Under the pieces are notes generated by a model. The model was given only the letters and a program-made list of their open reading frames with translations. It did no database searches and was not told the origin of the DNA. The position numbers and the translations under genes are program-made. 64,000 bases of DNA from Lingula anatina (lineage: Eukaryota; Brachiopoda; Lingulata; Lingulida; Lingulidae): assembly GCF_001039355.2 (NCBI RefSeq), contig NW_019774247.1, forward strand, positions 204,968 to 268,967, read 5' to 3'. Below, in pieces: positions 1 to 11,992 of the stretch (position 1 is its first letter; each line of letters opens with the position of its first letter).

Positions 1-296
1 ATAATTTATTTCATTAATAAATTATTTTATCTATTTATATAATTAGTTTTTTCATGTGTGTGTAATCAGGCATACCCATAGCAGTGCTGGAATATTATAA
101 TGCACTGAGTGTAAATAGCTGAGAGATCATATTACAGGGTGAATATTCAACTCATATTACATCTTTGATTTCAATCAAATTACATGCTTATTACAAAACC
201 AAAAACATCTTTTACTGGTATGTGTATATTATACACTCTGTTGGGCCACAGATTATACGTTGGATTCATTAGTAGAGTATTATATGATATTGCCAA

Positions 297-297
<1 letters not shown>

Positions 298-339
<42 letters not shown>
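298..339. repeat. (TTA)n microsatellite
   Basis: Perfect TTA trinucleotide run of about 14 units. The rest of 1-604 shows no recognisable gene; the open frames crossing the run are low-complexity artefacts. Confidence 0.95.
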
Positions 340-342
<3 letters not shown>

Positions 343-604
343 ATACGTTTGCATATGGTTGATTTTGTCTTGCATGTCACGTTTTTACCATCCAGTTATA
401 AGCTTTTCAACATATTGAAAAAAGTGCGCCATGCTCCATTCCATTTAATTTTCAGCGATTGTCCCTCACTTTCTTTCATTACAAATCTTCATTATAGTGC
501 GTGCTACTAAATGCCCCCCTCTCCAAAACCTACTTTACAGAGAGCTGTGTTTCTATAGTTACACCAAGAGTGAGTTAAAGACTGAATAAACAAACGAGCA
601 GAAT

Positions 605-719
605 AATGGAATAATGATCGATAAGTTTATTTTCTATAATGAAAGAGAAACAGAATTTTCACTGGAAACTGGTCCCGTGGGAATGACTTCATAATGGATC
701 TTGAACCAAATCACGAATG
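605..719 (-). other. Predicted 3' UTR exon of gene A1
   Basis: On the minus strand a pyrimidine-rich acceptor (TTTTTCTTACAG) ends at 720. It is followed by about 90 nt and an AATAAA polyadenylation signal at 626-631. The matching donor (AAG|GTACGT) is at 1200/1201, 11 nt past the A1 stop codon. The layout matches the 3' UTR exons of the sister genes, but the exon sequence itself is not clearly similar to theirs, so this is a prediction from splice signals only. Confidence 0.55.
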
Positions 720-831
720 CTGTAAGAAAAACATTAACCATTTAAACACTGCATGACACGGAAAACAGAAAATTATCTTGTTGGTGATATGAAATTCTGC
801 GGAAAATGTTTGCTTTTCAATTTCATTTCTG

Positions 832-854
832 TTTTTTTTTTTTTTTTTTTTTTT
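832..854. repeat. Poly-T run
   Basis: 23 consecutive T inside the predicted 3' UTR intron of gene A1 (720-1200). Confidence 0.9.
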
Positions 855-1211
855 ACATATTAAAAATATTCAATATAAATTCCATGGTTTCTATTTATTC
901 GAAAACGTTTTTCAATACAATCACTTGATAACTAATGAAAATAGCTTTCTTTGAAATAATTTTGAATTCATTACTATTGATGAACGCATAACAAAAATGG
1001 GTAAACCATAAACCCAATCCAAGCGGACGATTCGATTTTCGTTAAGATTATTTAATACAAAGGACTTTGATAGCTAATGTTTAAGGTAAATTGAAGAGTA
1101 TAAGAATAAAAATAAACCACTATTATCTGTAAATCATTATTTTAATTCTGATGAATGTTATTGTACATGTATAAATGAATAAGTCATGTTAACAACGTAC
1201 CTTAATCCAGT

Positions 1212-1961
1212 TTAATATTTGCCGTAACCAGCGTTGTATCCGTATCCGGCACCATATCCAGCACCGTAGCCGTATCCGGCATCGTAGCCGTATCCAGCGT
1301 CATAGCCATAGCCAGCATCATAACCATAACCAGCACCATAACCAGCACCTAAACCAGCTCCAACAACGGTACGCTGGACGGCGTATCCTCTGACTGGGAC
1401 TGGGACGACGTTCTTGACGGTTCTGTATCCGTGGACTGGGACAACATTGACAGTTGGGACCTTGACGGTTCTGTAGCCGTGGACCTTTCTGTAGTTAACA
1501 GTTGGGACCTGAAAAGAAAAAAAAATACATATATTTAAATCTCCGTGTTACTGTATAACAAGGGACAGACATTCACTTGTTCTTTCTATAGTCAAATTTC
1601 AATTTTTGATAAAACCTTTTTTCGATTTGATGTTCTGGATCACTTGCAAGACTATCCTATGCATTTGCACTGTATATTATACCTGCATTGGGTGAACAAT
1701 GGAAAGGATGAACGTAAAGTACGTTATTGTGAACTAGTATACTGCCCGTGCCAGTATATTTTATCATGTATTTAATGCTTTTTAGATTGGTATTCGACTA
1801 AATAGTTGACAATTCGAGCCCACTATAAAGATTTTTCATCTTACCTTGTTCAAAACAACCTTGTTGTGGTAGGTAGTGACTGGCTTCACGTGGGTCCTAA
1901 CCTTTGGGTAGACGGCGGAGGCAACGGCCACGAGGGCAACGAGAGCGATGAGAACCTTCAT
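1212..1961 (-). CDS. Gene A1: secreted VHGYRTV-repeat / Gly-Tyr-rich protein, 137 aa
   Basis: Two coding exons on the minus strand: 1961-1845 (39 codons) and 1508-1212 (99 codons with stop). The intron is phase 0, with donor AAG|GTAAGA and acceptor TTCAG|GTCCC. Exon 1 gives a classic signal peptide (MKVLIALVALVAVASA, cleavage likely after residue 16) and a basic stretch with TTYHNKVV. Exon 2 opens with a block repeating VHGYRTV twice and the related VRGYAVQRTV (residues about 40-88). It ends in a tail of about 48 residues made of GAGYG, GYDAGYG and similar units, finishing GYGKY. There is no cysteine. I do not recognise a named family. The composition fits a secreted structural protein (shell matrix, periostracum, cuticle or byssus), with Tyr available for cross-linking; that role is inferred. 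The start is fixed by the signal peptide and the conserved 42-nt leader. Confidence 0.85.
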
Positions 1962-2002
1962 GTTGGCGAGGTAGAGGTGCTGGAGTCGTCAGAGATGAGA
2001 AC

Positions 2003-2034
2003 TGATTTTGACTGAGAATCCTCGGGCTTATATA
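2003..2034 (-). promoter_or_regulatory. A1 core promoter: TATA box and initiator
   Basis: TATATAAG lies at 2034-2027 and a TCAGTT initiator has its A at 2003, 31 nt downstream of the first T of the box. A start here gives a 42-nt leader before ATG 1961. The same box, spacing and leader recur in the other family A genes. Confidence 0.75.
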
Positions 2035-2310
2035 CCCTCTTAGTCTTTATGAAAATGACCGAGGATTTAAAAAGTGCTTTTGTTTCAGAGCCGTACCATT
2101 TAATAACTATGAAAATGGCTCTAGATGAGTGGTCATTATTGGCATATAATGGACAGGAGGGTCATTCTTGGATAGTCAATGTGGCGGGCCATGAAGGAGT
2201 AGAAATGGACCCTTGTTTGCTGGTTAAACGGGCGTTTGTTCTTGGCTAGTGTGGTTAAATGTAGTTCAGTGGAACTGGTGCATGGACGCGTTAGCTGATC
2301 ATAAAAGGGT

Positions 2311-2562
2311 TCTTTATACACACACTGGACAATAGAAGTGTCACCTCTACTGAACCAATACTTTGGGGGAGATAAATGACTTGTGGAATGATGTGCTCAT
2401 GGTATCATTTTAATAACATCAAATTTCACGAAAAGGCCAACAATACAATTCCATGGTACGGCGGTTTTTTACTCAATAGCCACATTATAAGTAGACCAGG
2501 CATTATAACTTTGATTACTCTGATTCAGGGGTTGACACTTCTATTGTCCAGTGTATGTATAA
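2311..2562. repeat. Inverted repeat / foldback element upstream of A1
   Basis: About 30-bp arms at 2311-2341 and 2532-2562 are inverted copies of each other, sharing the core ACTGGACAATAGAAGTGTCA. The loop is about 190 bp and non-coding. It is probably a short MITE in the A1 5' flank; no clear target-site duplication is visible. Confidence 0.6.
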
Positions 2563-2732
2563 TGGCGTGGACGTGTAATTCTTAGAAAAAGTTACATAGC
2601 TGTATGTTTATGTGCAGTCTCCTTAAATGCTGATTAACATTTCATGTAAGTGAATGGGACCTGGAATTATTTTTTATCTTGTTAAGGGTCTTTTGTTGAG
2701 AAAAATCAAACAATACTGTAGCATTCCTGTAA

Positions 2733-2755
2733 CTCTCTCTCTCTCTCTCTCTCTC
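2733..2755. repeat. (CT)n microsatellite
   Basis: Uninterrupted CT dinucleotide run in the 5' flank of A1. Confidence 0.9.
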
Positions 2756-2933
2756 GCCATTTCATGTTTCCCTTTTAAAATATAAAGTATAAGATTTGGA
2801 GTTGATGTTATACAGTAAGGTGTTCATAAACGTTCACCAAGTATATGTTTATCCTTTAATTTTTTCTCAAGTCAACAAAAAAATATGCTTCCTTTATATT
2901 TCCACTGAGCTACTAAAAGCTAATATAAGTTAA

Positions 2934-3306
2934 AGGGATAACAAGTTAATTCACAGGGAATTCAAAATTCCTCAATAAATACATTGTAAACAACACACAG
3001 AAATATAATAAATTCTATTTTACCATAAAGACGGCAGTTTTAGCAATTATTCTGAAATCTGTGCTTGTCATAGGACCACGTGGACCTTCATAGAGAGCTA
3101 CCCTGGCTAGATTATTACAAAAAAAAATCGTTTGACTTACTTTGCACGTGGGAACGGATTCAAGAACTATTGGAAATTATGAGTAAATAGTCGTAATTGC
3201 GATAACCGCCGTTTTGGTGCTAAACTAAAATTTATCATACTTCTATGTGTTGTTTACTTTGTTTTTATGGCAGAAATTTGAACCTCACATGAAAGAGTTA
3301 TCCCTT
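2934..3306. mobile_element. piggyBac-like MITE (TTAA target site), copy 1
   Basis: TTAA at 2930-2933 and 3307-3310 bracket a 373-bp non-coding segment. Its ends are imperfect inverted repeats (AGGGATAAC inward on the left; AAGGGATAAC reading inward from the right). The body is similar to segments at 28192-28528 and, reversed, at 59022-59273. The TTAA duplication is typical of piggyBac-type elements. No transposase is encoded. Confidence 0.7.
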
Positions 3307-4099
3307 TTAAACAACAGGGATAAACAAACCCATTTTATGACGTTGGGTACAAACAAAATAGCAAACATAAAATTTTAGATGACCTCTGTCAAGCGTAGGT
3401 CAGCAGATTTGGTGACGACCCATTTTACCGGCTACCTGTACATTAAACCCTGTCACTGGCCATTAGCTGGTTCACGCAATATTAATAATAATTTCGTGAC
3501 GGTGCTGTCGTGTCCGATACGATGTAAGATGATCTTGTGGCTTGTTATGATATGAATGATACACAGAAGCACTGTGTAACAGTCATTCTCCGAACGGTTA
3601 ATTACACCACTCACGATGGGGGACTAAAGTCGACTCCTTGATTGTTCCGAAAATGGTATGGCAACATGTATGTGGTAGACGGGCATGGCGCCGCCATATA
3701 CAATGTTGCCGCACTGGAGTAAGTTCTCTACTTCTTGTTTATTTATCTAATCATTTTTTAAAATAATTATTCAATTTATGTATTTGGTTGTTTGCCAAAT
3801 GATCATTTCATTAATTAAGTTTTTGTCAATTGGTTAATTAATCAGTGTCATTTTCTTATAAATTGCTTGATTGGTTGACTGTTTTTATTTGTTTAATTTA
3901 TTTATTTATTATATTTATTTATAGAACATGGTCATTAATTTGTTATAGCTGTTTTAAGATATTCTCTTCTGTATATAAGTAACGTTTCTTTTTAGCATTT
4001 CAAAATCGTCTATTATGGGAATTAATAGAAAAGAATCATAAACTCATTGACGTAAAGTAGGGTGCAGACTCTTGTTCCCTCTCCTATGGGTCTATTCCC

Positions 4100-4270
4100 A
4101 CAACTTTAGATCGATCTATCACCGCGGGGACTCTCACCAGACTACCGTCAGATAATCCCCCTTAAGTGTCCGTCCCCGCCCACTACAAGCCGTAAGGGGC
4201 AATTAACTTTCGTGTCCGCTCGGCTGACAGCTATTCACGTTAACCCCCAGGGAGTTAGGTCGATCCAAAG
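4100..4270. mobile_element. Foldback element family F, degenerate copy
   Basis: Two diverged arms start from GATCGATCTA on the left and end TTAGGTCGATCC on the right. They pair with each other when one is reversed and resemble the well-preserved copy at 14922-15109. Non-coding. Confidence 0.5.
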
Positions 4271-4823
4271 TAGGTCGATCTAATCTATGGAAATGGGGTG
4301 TAAGATTCAAAAGATCCTAAGATTTTTGCTTGCTTTCCAATCTCTCTTCCATATGTAATACAGGAAATCTTTGGAAAAACAAGTATCGAAGACGATCACC
4401 ATCATTTCAATTATATGATAACATCTTTATTTTCATTCGTGTGGGAAGATTAATGTAACACAGTATCACTAAATTATCCATTAATTTGTTTATAACTTTT
4501 AAGTTTAAGTTTTATTTATTAAAATGAATGAATAGGTTCAATTAATAAAAAGATAGATGTAAACAAAGCCATGGACAAACATAAAGGAAATCGCTCTCTT
4601 TAAGGGAAACATGGCTAGATGAATAGATTCATTGGTGGCTATGAAAACAAGAGATATCTGGTCTACTGTAATGATTATAAAGAGAGCATTCACCTCTCTC
4701 TGGTCAGATAGGTGCAAGAGTGTGACAGGAGCCCGTGACGAGCTGCGTCAGGTAACAGCGTGTTTGATGTTGTCAAGCACTGGTGTGACATTGTAGGATT
4801 TTTTTCCAAACAAACACATTAAT

Positions 4824-4826
<3 letters not shown>

Positions 4827-4871
<45 letters not shown>
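4827..4871. repeat. Poly-A run (about 45 A)
   Basis: Long homopolymer. It could be the tail of a retroposed sequence, but no recognisable body lies upstream on the plus strand. Confidence 0.9.
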
Positions 4872-4872
<1 letters not shown>

Positions 4873-4899
4873 AGTAGGGGCCACTCCCATAACCCTATC

Positions 4900-5075
4900 T
4901 AAAATGCCATTAGTTAAAGCGTGCCTGAAGGTCAATTACCCCCCCCCCCAAGTAGCTTCAGTGGGCGTGACAGACATTTAAGGCGCTTAAACTGAATGCA
5001 ATTTAGCGAGAATCCTCTCAGAGTTAGATCGACCCTGTTAGTGTAATGAGATTATGGGAACCCGGTCTTAGTCTT
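4900..5075. mobile_element. Foldback element family F, partial copy
   Basis: Contains the right-arm signature GCGTGACAGACATTTAA followed by AATTTAGCGAGA and GTTAGATCGACC, as in the copy at 14922-15109. The left arm is eroded and a poly-C tract is present. Confidence 0.5.
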
Positions 5076-6228
5076 TCAGTAATTATATTAGAATACATTC
5101 ATCTTTGCTTAATTATCTCATACAAATGTGTATTACATTTAACGCCCCCAACTGCACAAATGACAGATGTCATGCAGATGGCTAGTTGCTGTCAAAATAT
5201 GCATATGATGGAAGGGGCATTGGCACATTCTCTCCCACAAGGCCATTCTCGGGCATGCGCACTGTGTAACCGTTATGGAGGATAACATGTACATGTATGT
5301 CCTGCTCTCTGTAGATAATGCAAATGATTGAACAATGGCACTTACGCTCCATTCTATACAATTATGCCATTTGCGAAAAAAAAAAAACAGAGATTCAGAT
5401 GCTCATATTTTGCGTAACTATGTTTGCGTAGTTTTGACTGCCTCATATATTCGTTTTATACTATATAACCTCTTTCTCCCTATTTTTCATTATTTTTATT
5501 TTTTGTAATAATGTAGTAATAAAGAGACGGGCGTTACTGATAGTTGGCAAATTAAATAGCTGACAAATTCGTTTATTGTAATTTAATATTTAGCAGATAT
5601 AGAATTATGCATTTTCAGATGCTTTTTTCCTCAATAAATAAATGCAGAAAAATACTAATCGCTTCTTTTGTCTGTGTAAAAGAGTTCCCTCACGCACCAA
5701 AGTCGATCTTTGGGTGTAAATCATGGTTAAAATAGTACCATTATGTTTTAAAATGAAAACTAACACCTAATAATTTCGGAAGATGTGTTGGGTCAGACCA
5801 GGATGACATTAATCTCTGTGGCTTGTACCCTTTCACAAATAATTTAAAAGCTATTTCTTCTTGGAATGCGCCTTGCTAAAAGTTAAACGACCGCATTAAG
5901 ACAACGGAGACAAATCATCGGCCTGTTAAGCACTGTCCTCCCTCCCCGCCTTGTTAATGGGGCCATCAAAAGCAGCAGAGATACCGATTATATAAACATA
6001 ATAATGATAGCCGCGCTTCATGGTCGTCTTAGGGCAATGGGACCTTCGCGATCTCGACCCAAATGATTTTTGCAAAGCGGCGCTGATAACATATATGTGC
6101 ATAAAACACTTACTGCACACTGTGCAATTGTGCGAAGCAAAGAAAGAGCTGTTGTGCCCTTCCAACCATCATCTACATGTATATTTACACGATTTTAAGG
6201 TGCAATCAATAATTCTGCCTAAATGTTC

Positions 6229-7145
6229 TTAGAGAGCATTCTCAACAAATTTGATCCGCGGACTAACTAGCTAGTCTGCGTATGAAATATGGCGCGTACT
6301 TGACAATGGATTCCCGCCTCCGTCGGCAGATCACTTGTTGTCCTTAGTTGTCGCACGGTGAAAGAAAATATGTGGAATGTCTTCCTCAGCTACACCATAA
6401 AGAGACCAGTTGTCATCAACTCCAATATATTCAAATGTGATTTTACTTGCAAGAGCTTTTGTACTCTAGGGTACTGAAACCACTGAAGTTTAGACTCCTC
6501 TCTCGTTACGAAGTAGTTTTAGCAGACATATTTTGAAAATTTAATTCTGCGTTCCACTTTTCTTCATTTGTCATCCGTGTAGCTGTATGATTTTTTTAAA
6601 AGAAAAGAAAGGAAATATCCTTTCTGGAATCTTCCTCCGAAATCAAATTTTCCTACAGAAAAAAAAAAAAATTCTACTCACTAATTGATCTGCCCCTTCA
6701 CTTGGATTAGGTGTTACATACCATTAACCGCGTGGTAATGTAAAAAAAGACCCGCCAAATTGCAATAACACGTGTGAGAACGGCAACATCAAGCTAGCCA
6801 ACCAGTTTAAGTACCTCAGGTTGGTACACATCTGTCCACATGCCCAACCTGTTATGCGAGTTAATCCCGGGATAATGAAACTGGAAATTCGAGATATACA
6901 GCATACGGCATGAGCGACCTAAACCCGTACGATGTTCAACCTAGAGAGTGAAATAGTCCCACTGCAAAATCTGCATTATAAAATCTGTTTCACATGTGTC
7001 TCAAAGTTTTCATGGCACTTTAAAATCAATAATACTCTGATACTCACAAGGTCCGCTAGCGGTCTGTTACAAAAGTTTCGTACCATTTAAAAATCTGCCA
7101 TATTTGATCCGCGGATCTGTTAGTTCGCTGTTCTGAATGCTCTCT
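6229..7145. mobile_element. Terminal-inverted-repeat element (family R5), about 0.9 kb
   Basis: The left end (AGAGAGCATTC, then TTTGATCCGCGGACTAACTAG) recurs inverted at 7085-7145 (TTTGATCCGCGGATCTGTTAG, then GAATGCTCTCT). The interior has no long reading frame. A 160-bp relative sits in the A8 intron (31858-32018). Confidence 0.5.
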
Positions 7146-7414
7146 GTGATTAGTTATTTTATAGTTCCTTACAAGACAGCGCAACTCAACAGCTTTCAAG
7201 TACTACCTGGTAGGATGTTAACTGCTTGACGCGAATATAATTTTATATACAGTTTATTTTCTGGAATGAAGCTAAATGCTCCCCCCTCTTTTCTATTCCA
7301 AACGTTCATAAAACACAGCGCATTCCCTATTTTGCGTATACCTTATAAGGAGATTCCTCCCCCTTTCTCCCCATATTTCTCCTTATTAAGAAAAGTCAAA
7401 TAAAACATGTATGT

Positions 7415-7547
7415 ATTTTAAAGAGAAGCATGTTTATTCAGCATATTTTTTTCAAATTTAGAGATCATAATTTCAGTGTGCCGAACTGCATCGTGCTTGC
7501 TTCCATGTGTACCACGTCACACTGTCATTACCTGCCGATAGATGTCA
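7415..7547 (-). other. Predicted 3' UTR exon of gene A2
   Basis: Acceptor TTTTATTACAG on the minus strand precedes 7547, and AATAAA lies at 7438-7433. The start of the exon (TGACATCTATCGGCAGG) closely matches the 3' UTR exon of A4 (TGCCATCTATCGCCAGG), which supports homology. The donor is AC|GTAAGT at 7802/7801, 11 nt past the stop. Confidence 0.7.
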
Positions 7548-7812
7548 CTGTAATAAAAGAAACATTTGCATAAGAATATGTACTAAGAAGTTCGATATAT
7601 TTGCTCTTTTATGCGAACAGAAATTATAAGTGACATGTTAATTAGTTTGAAAATAAGTTTAGTTTGCACCAAAATATATTCACGACAACCTTTGTAAACT
7701 TGACAATGAAAAATTGACACACAAGTTATAGTTTCAGTTTTTTTTCCTACATCATATCGAGTTTGGTGCTCCAGTAAAGAATTGCAAAAATGTCTACTTA
7801 CGTATGTCCCGT

Positions 7813-8567
7813 TTAATATTTGCCGTAACCAGCGTTGTATCCGTATCCGGCATCATAGCCGTATCCGGCGTTGTAGCCGTATCCAGCATCATAACGGTCA
7901 CCATAGCCATAGCCGGCATCATAACCATAACCAGCACCATAACCGTCACCAACAACAGTACGCTGGACGGCGTATCCTCTCACTGGGACTGGGACGACAT
8001 TCTTAACGGTTCTGTAGCCGCGGACTGGGACAACATTGACAGTTGGGACCTGGACGGTTCTGTAGCCGTGGACTTTTCTGTAGTTGACAGTTGGAACCTA
8101 AAAGGGAAACATAGCTCAAATTTTAATTGTCTGTTCAAAACACAAAATGTCTACAGCTGCGATTATCTCTTCTTTAGTAGATATAATTGTTTTTTTTTCA
8201 ATTTATTTGTGGTCAACAATCCCTTTATGAAATTTCCATCCGTTTATAAAAAATATTTTTCCAAAACTACAGATATTGCGCTTAAAAAAACAAACAAAAA
8301 ACAAACAAAAAAAAAAAAACGGTGATTTTAGTTTTAAAAAGTTCCTGTTGGCCTATATTGCCCTGGATGTTTAATTATTTATGTTATGTGATACTTCCCT
8401 TAGTAAACTTTTCATTGTTTCGAGAAAACAATATATGACTTTTAACTTACTCGGTTAACAACGACCTTGTTGTGGTAGGTGGTAACTGGCTTGACGTGGG
8501 TCCTAACCTTTGGGTAGACGGCGGAGGCGACGGCCACGAGGGCAACGAGAGCGATGAGAACCTTCAT
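7813..8567 (-). CDS. Gene A2: secreted VHGYRTV-repeat / Gly-Tyr-rich protein, 133 aa
   Basis: Exons 8567-8451 (39 codons) and 8097-7813 (95 codons with stop), phase-0 intron with CGA|GTAAG and TTTAG|GTTCC. The signal peptide is the same as in A1. The exon 2 block has VHGYRTV, VRGYRTV and VRGYAVQRTV, then a tail of YGYDAGYG/YGYNAGYG units interrupted by a GDRYD element, ending GYGKY. The tail is shorter than in A1. The open frames on the opposite strand of exon 2 are by-products of the skewed codon use. A2 and A3 differ by only a few bases and lie in a 3.4-kb repeat joined by an N, so they may be alleles of one gene. The structural extracellular role is inferred from composition. Confidence 0.85.
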
Positions 8568-8608
8568 GTTGGCGAGGTAGAGGTGCTGGAGTCGTCAGAG
8601 ATGAGAAC

Positions 8609-8640
8609 TGATTTTGACCGAGAATCTGCGGGCTTTTATA
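8609..8640 (-). promoter_or_regulatory. A2 core promoter: TATA box and initiator
   Basis: TATAAAAG at 8640-8633 and the initiator TCAGTT with its A at 8609, spacing 31 nt, leader 42 nt. Confidence 0.75.
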
Positions 8641-10587
8641 CAACTCACCGAGGCCTGATGAAATTCCTTGACCACACTGGTCCGATTGTCCGTTACCCTG
8701 GATTGGTGTCCAGGTAATAGCGTATAGCATGCCATGCAATTAGCTAAAATAGTTTTGAACGTGCTTGCTGAATTTACCCTGCGCCAAAAGGGCACGTGGC
8801 GCATATTTAATTAAAAGCGCGTTTTATTGAGACCCGCTGCTCTATGTGGACGTCAGTGTATCGGGAATATATCTCAAAGTTGAACTGTTAGTTGCATCAG
8901 AGTTAAATTATTAAATATTCATTCCACATCTAAATACTACTATCCCCCCCTCTCTTTTCTAACACACCTCATGACTTATGGGTTAGTGTTTAATTATACT
9001 TTTTTGCTCGAACTTGTTACATCTCTAAAATTTCTCTGTTATATTTATTTTTGTTTAACCCACATGCACTAGTACATGTATCTCATATTCACAGTAGAAC
9101 TTACACTAAATATTTCGTTTTTCAGTCGCCATTCTTGCGAACTCAACTTTTTATTGAGACCTTGACATGTTCTGTTTTCATGCAAAGGACATTTAACTTA
9201 AAAAAAAAAAGAAATTACATAAAACCAGGCATTCATGGTGTCTTTGATTTCTATCAAACGATGCATATAATGCACAAAAAAATATTGGCGACTAATTCAT
9301 TTTAAATGTGCCACAGGGGAATAGCGTCAATAGGTCTCGTCTCGCTAGCACCGGTAATTTTTCTCTATTTGTTTTTTTTTTTTTTAATTTTTGATTTTAT
9401 CAGTGGCAGTTTTAGCAAATTAGAGGGAGAAAAATAAGCTTGTGTCATTCTACCAAAAAAAGTTCCTTTCTTATGCTTTTCAAAAATCTTTTGGATGTGA
9501 TTCACGTACCATTTACGACATACTAGTCGACTATCTTTTCAACTGAATTTGCTTTATAACCTGAGGAATTTAGCAACGGTTCTCAGTCTAAGGGACCACT
9601 GTAAAAAGACGATAATTGTTCTAAATTAAAGGCTATTTTTTTATTCTCTCTTCCACCCACCAGAAGGTAAATAGCCAAAATAAAAAAGATTTGATGTAAT
9701 CTCTCCTAGCATGCGAAACAGATATTCTTGATACTTGTCGCACGTAAACGTAGCATTACGTTTACAGATTGATCTGTAAAATGGGCCACATGGCGACCTT
9801 AATTTGAAAACATAAAACCGTCTGTGGTCGCCAATGAGCCCATATACACCTGACACTTCACAGAATTGGGGAATCGTTATCAAGAAAGGGAAAAACATGA
9901 AAAAAAAATTAATAACGACAATAATAAAAATTAAAGATAAAATAAAGAACGAGCATCTCATACTGATACGGTGGGGCGCTGGCACACAAAAGGGCTGTGT
10001 CATTGTAGCTTTACCAAACTCAATAAAAACAGCCCAATTAAATTGCTTAAACAACACCAAAATGCACAGCGAAACAAAGGGCCTTTTTTTGTTGATAGAC
10101 TTAAACGCACTTTTATCACTACTTCAGTTACAGCCCGAAATTTTCGTAAATGATAATGAAAATTTTATTTGACCATTACGCCGTAGTTGCAAGTTAGGTA
10201 GCGTCACCCAGGCGGAGAGTAATTTGATGACCTTCAATGAACTTGTGATAGGATTCAAACAGGTGTTTTTCTATTTAATTACTTGTAGCATGATATGTTT
10301 ACTAACTTTAATTAACATTTCGCCGGAGCGTGCGCGGTCAACATCCCCATTCCGATAAATATATACGGGTTTGACATGAACGCCAAATAAAATTCCTCAT
10401 TCAAACAAATAAAAATTGTCTTTTAAGGCATGTTGAAGAATAGTTCTGTGCGTTTTCAATTTCTAAAGTGGCCACTTGTATCAAGTGTGGTATTTTGAAA
10501 GGCAATCGCTGGCATTTGTTGAACTCTAATGTCATCAAATATGGTGCGGCACGCACTGTACTACGCAATTGGCAATAGGTAAATGAA

Positions 10588-10626
10588 TGAGAGAGAGAGA
10601 GGGAGAGAGAGAGAGAGAGAGAGAGA
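10588..10626. repeat. (GA)n microsatellite
   Basis: GA run near the end of 3.4-kb repeat copy 1. Its counterpart in copy 2 is at 13928-13958 with a different length, as expected for alleles or recent duplicates. Confidence 0.9.
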
Positions 10627-10674
10627 TCGGAATCAGAAATAACGAGGAGGTGCAAAAGAGAAGGAAAGAAAAGA

Positions 10675-10675
10675 N
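10675..10675. other. Single-N assembly joint 1
   Basis: One N separates the end of repeat copy 1 from the start of repeat copy 2. A single N exactly at the junction of two near-identical 3.4-kb blocks points to an unmerged contig overlap. Confidence 0.85.
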
Positions 10676-10785
10676 CTCATAAAACACAGCGCATTCCCTA
10701 TTTTGCGTATACCTTATAAGGAGATTCCTCCCCCTTTCTCCACATATTTCTCCTTATTAAGAAAAGTCAAATAAAACATGTATGT

Positions 10786-10918
10786 ATTTTAAAGAGAAGC
10801 ATGTTTATTCAGCATATTTTTTTCAAATTTAGAGATCATAATTTCAGTGTGCCGAACTGCATCGTGCTTGCTTCCATGTGTACCGCGTCACATTGTCATT
10901 ACCTGCCGATAGATGTCA
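10786..10918 (-). other. Predicted 3' UTR exon of gene A3
   Basis: The acceptor AG is at 10920-10919 and AATAAA at 10809-10804. Near-identical to the A2 3' UTR exon. Confidence 0.65.
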
Positions 10919-11184
10919 CTGTAATGAAAGAAACATCTGCATAAGAATATGTACTAAGAAAAGTTCGATATATTTGCTCTTTTATGCGAACAGAAATTAT
11001 AAGTGACATGTTAATTAGTTTGAAAATAAGTTTAGTTTGCACCAAATATATTCACGAAAACCTTTGTAAACTTGACAATGAAAAATTGACACACAAGTTA
11101 TAGTTTCAGTTTTTTTTCATACATCATATGGAGTTTGGTGCTCCAGTAAAGAATTGCAAAAATGTCTACTTACGTATGTCCCGT

Positions 11185-11919
11185 TTAATATTTGCCGTAA
11201 CCAGCGTTGTATCCGTATCCGGCATCATAGCCGTATCCGGCGTTGTAGCCGTATCCAGCATCATAACGGTCACCATAGCCATAGCCGGCATCATAACCAT
11301 AACCAGCACCATAACCGTCACCAACAACGGTACGCTGGACGGCGTATCCTCTCACTGGGACTGGGACGACATTCTTAACGGTTCTGTAGCCGCGGACTGG
11401 GACAACATTGACAGTTGGGACCTGGACGGTTCTGTAGCCGTGGACTTTTCTGTAGTTAACAGTTGGAACCTAAAAGGGAAACATAGCTCAAATTTTAATT
11501 GTCTGTTCTAAACACAAAATGTCTACAGCTGCGATTATCTCTTCTTTAGTAGATATAATTGTTTTTTTTTAAATTAATTTGTGGTCAACAATCCCTCTAT
11601 GAAATTTCCATCCGTTTATAAACAATATTTTTCCAAAAGTACAGATATTGCGCTTAAAAAAAAACAACAATTGGTGATTTTGGTTATAAAAAGTGCCTGT
11701 TGGCCTATATTGCCCTGGATGTTTAATTATTTATGTTATGTGGTACTTCCCTTAGTAAACTTTTCATTGTTTCGAGAAAACAATATATTACTGTGAACTT
11801 ACTCGGTTAACAACAACCTTGTTGTGGTAGGTGGTAACTGGCTTCACGTGGGTCCTAACCTTTGGGTAGACGGCGGAGGCGACGGCCACGAGGGCAACGA
11901 GAGCGATGAGAACCTTCAT
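11185..11919 (-). CDS. Gene A3: secreted VHGYRTV-repeat / Gly-Tyr-rich protein, 133 aa (likely allele of A2)
   Basis: Exons 11919-11803 (39 codons) and 11469-11185 (95 codons with stop), same splice sites and phase as A2. The protein is almost the same as A2: signal peptide, VHGYRTV/VRGYRTV block, YGYDAGYG-type tail, end GYGKY. The whole 3.4-kb environment is duplicated with it and the two copies meet at a single N. I therefore infer that A3 is the second haplotype of A2 rather than a paralog, although a recent tandem duplication cannot be excluded. Confidence 0.82.
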
Positions 11920-11960
11920 GTTGGCGAGGTAGAAGTGCTGGAGTCGTCAGAGATGAGAAC

Positions 11961-11992
11961 TGATTTTGACAGAGAATCTGCGGGCTTTTATA
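11961..11992 (-). promoter_or_regulatory. A3 core promoter: TATA box and initiator
   Basis: TATAAAAG at 11992-11985 and TCAGTT with its A at 11961 (31-nt spacing), as in A2. Confidence 0.75.

Larger units (their letters stand above)
3311..6228. other. Intergenic region, no gene recognised
   Basis: AT-rich non-coding DNA between A1 and the A2 flank. I see only short shadow reading frames. Repeats inside it (foldback elements near 4.1-4.3 and 4.9-5.1 kb, poly-A at 4.8 kb) are listed separately. Confidence 0.6.
7304..10674. repeat. 3.4-kb direct repeat, copy 1 (contains A2)
   Basis: From the motif TCATAAAACACAGCGCATT onwards this block is nearly identical to 10677 to about 13999, with scattered SNPs and small indels only. 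The two copies meet at a single N (10675). Besides A2 it holds about 2 kb of non-coding DNA (8.65-10.6 kb) in which I see no gene. Confidence 0.9.

Noticed and set aside
298-339. Direct short repeats suggesting a CRISPR-like array
   Set aside because: Simple TTA microsatellite with no spacers; the genome is eukaryotic.
1806-2015. Minus/plus frames over exon 1 and leader (also 8472-8717, 11824-12009, 24570-24830, 31040-31297)
   Set aside because: Opposite-strand reading of the conserved signal-peptide exon and 5' leader; they recur only because the exon recurs.
7804-8325. 173-codon plus-strand frame opposite A2 exon 2 (and similar ones at 11128-11511, 16007-16321, 20666-21076, 27023-27547)
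   Set aside because: Antisense shadows of the A exons: the GTC/ACC/TAC-rich codons leave the other strand open. No splice logic, signal peptide or independent conservation.
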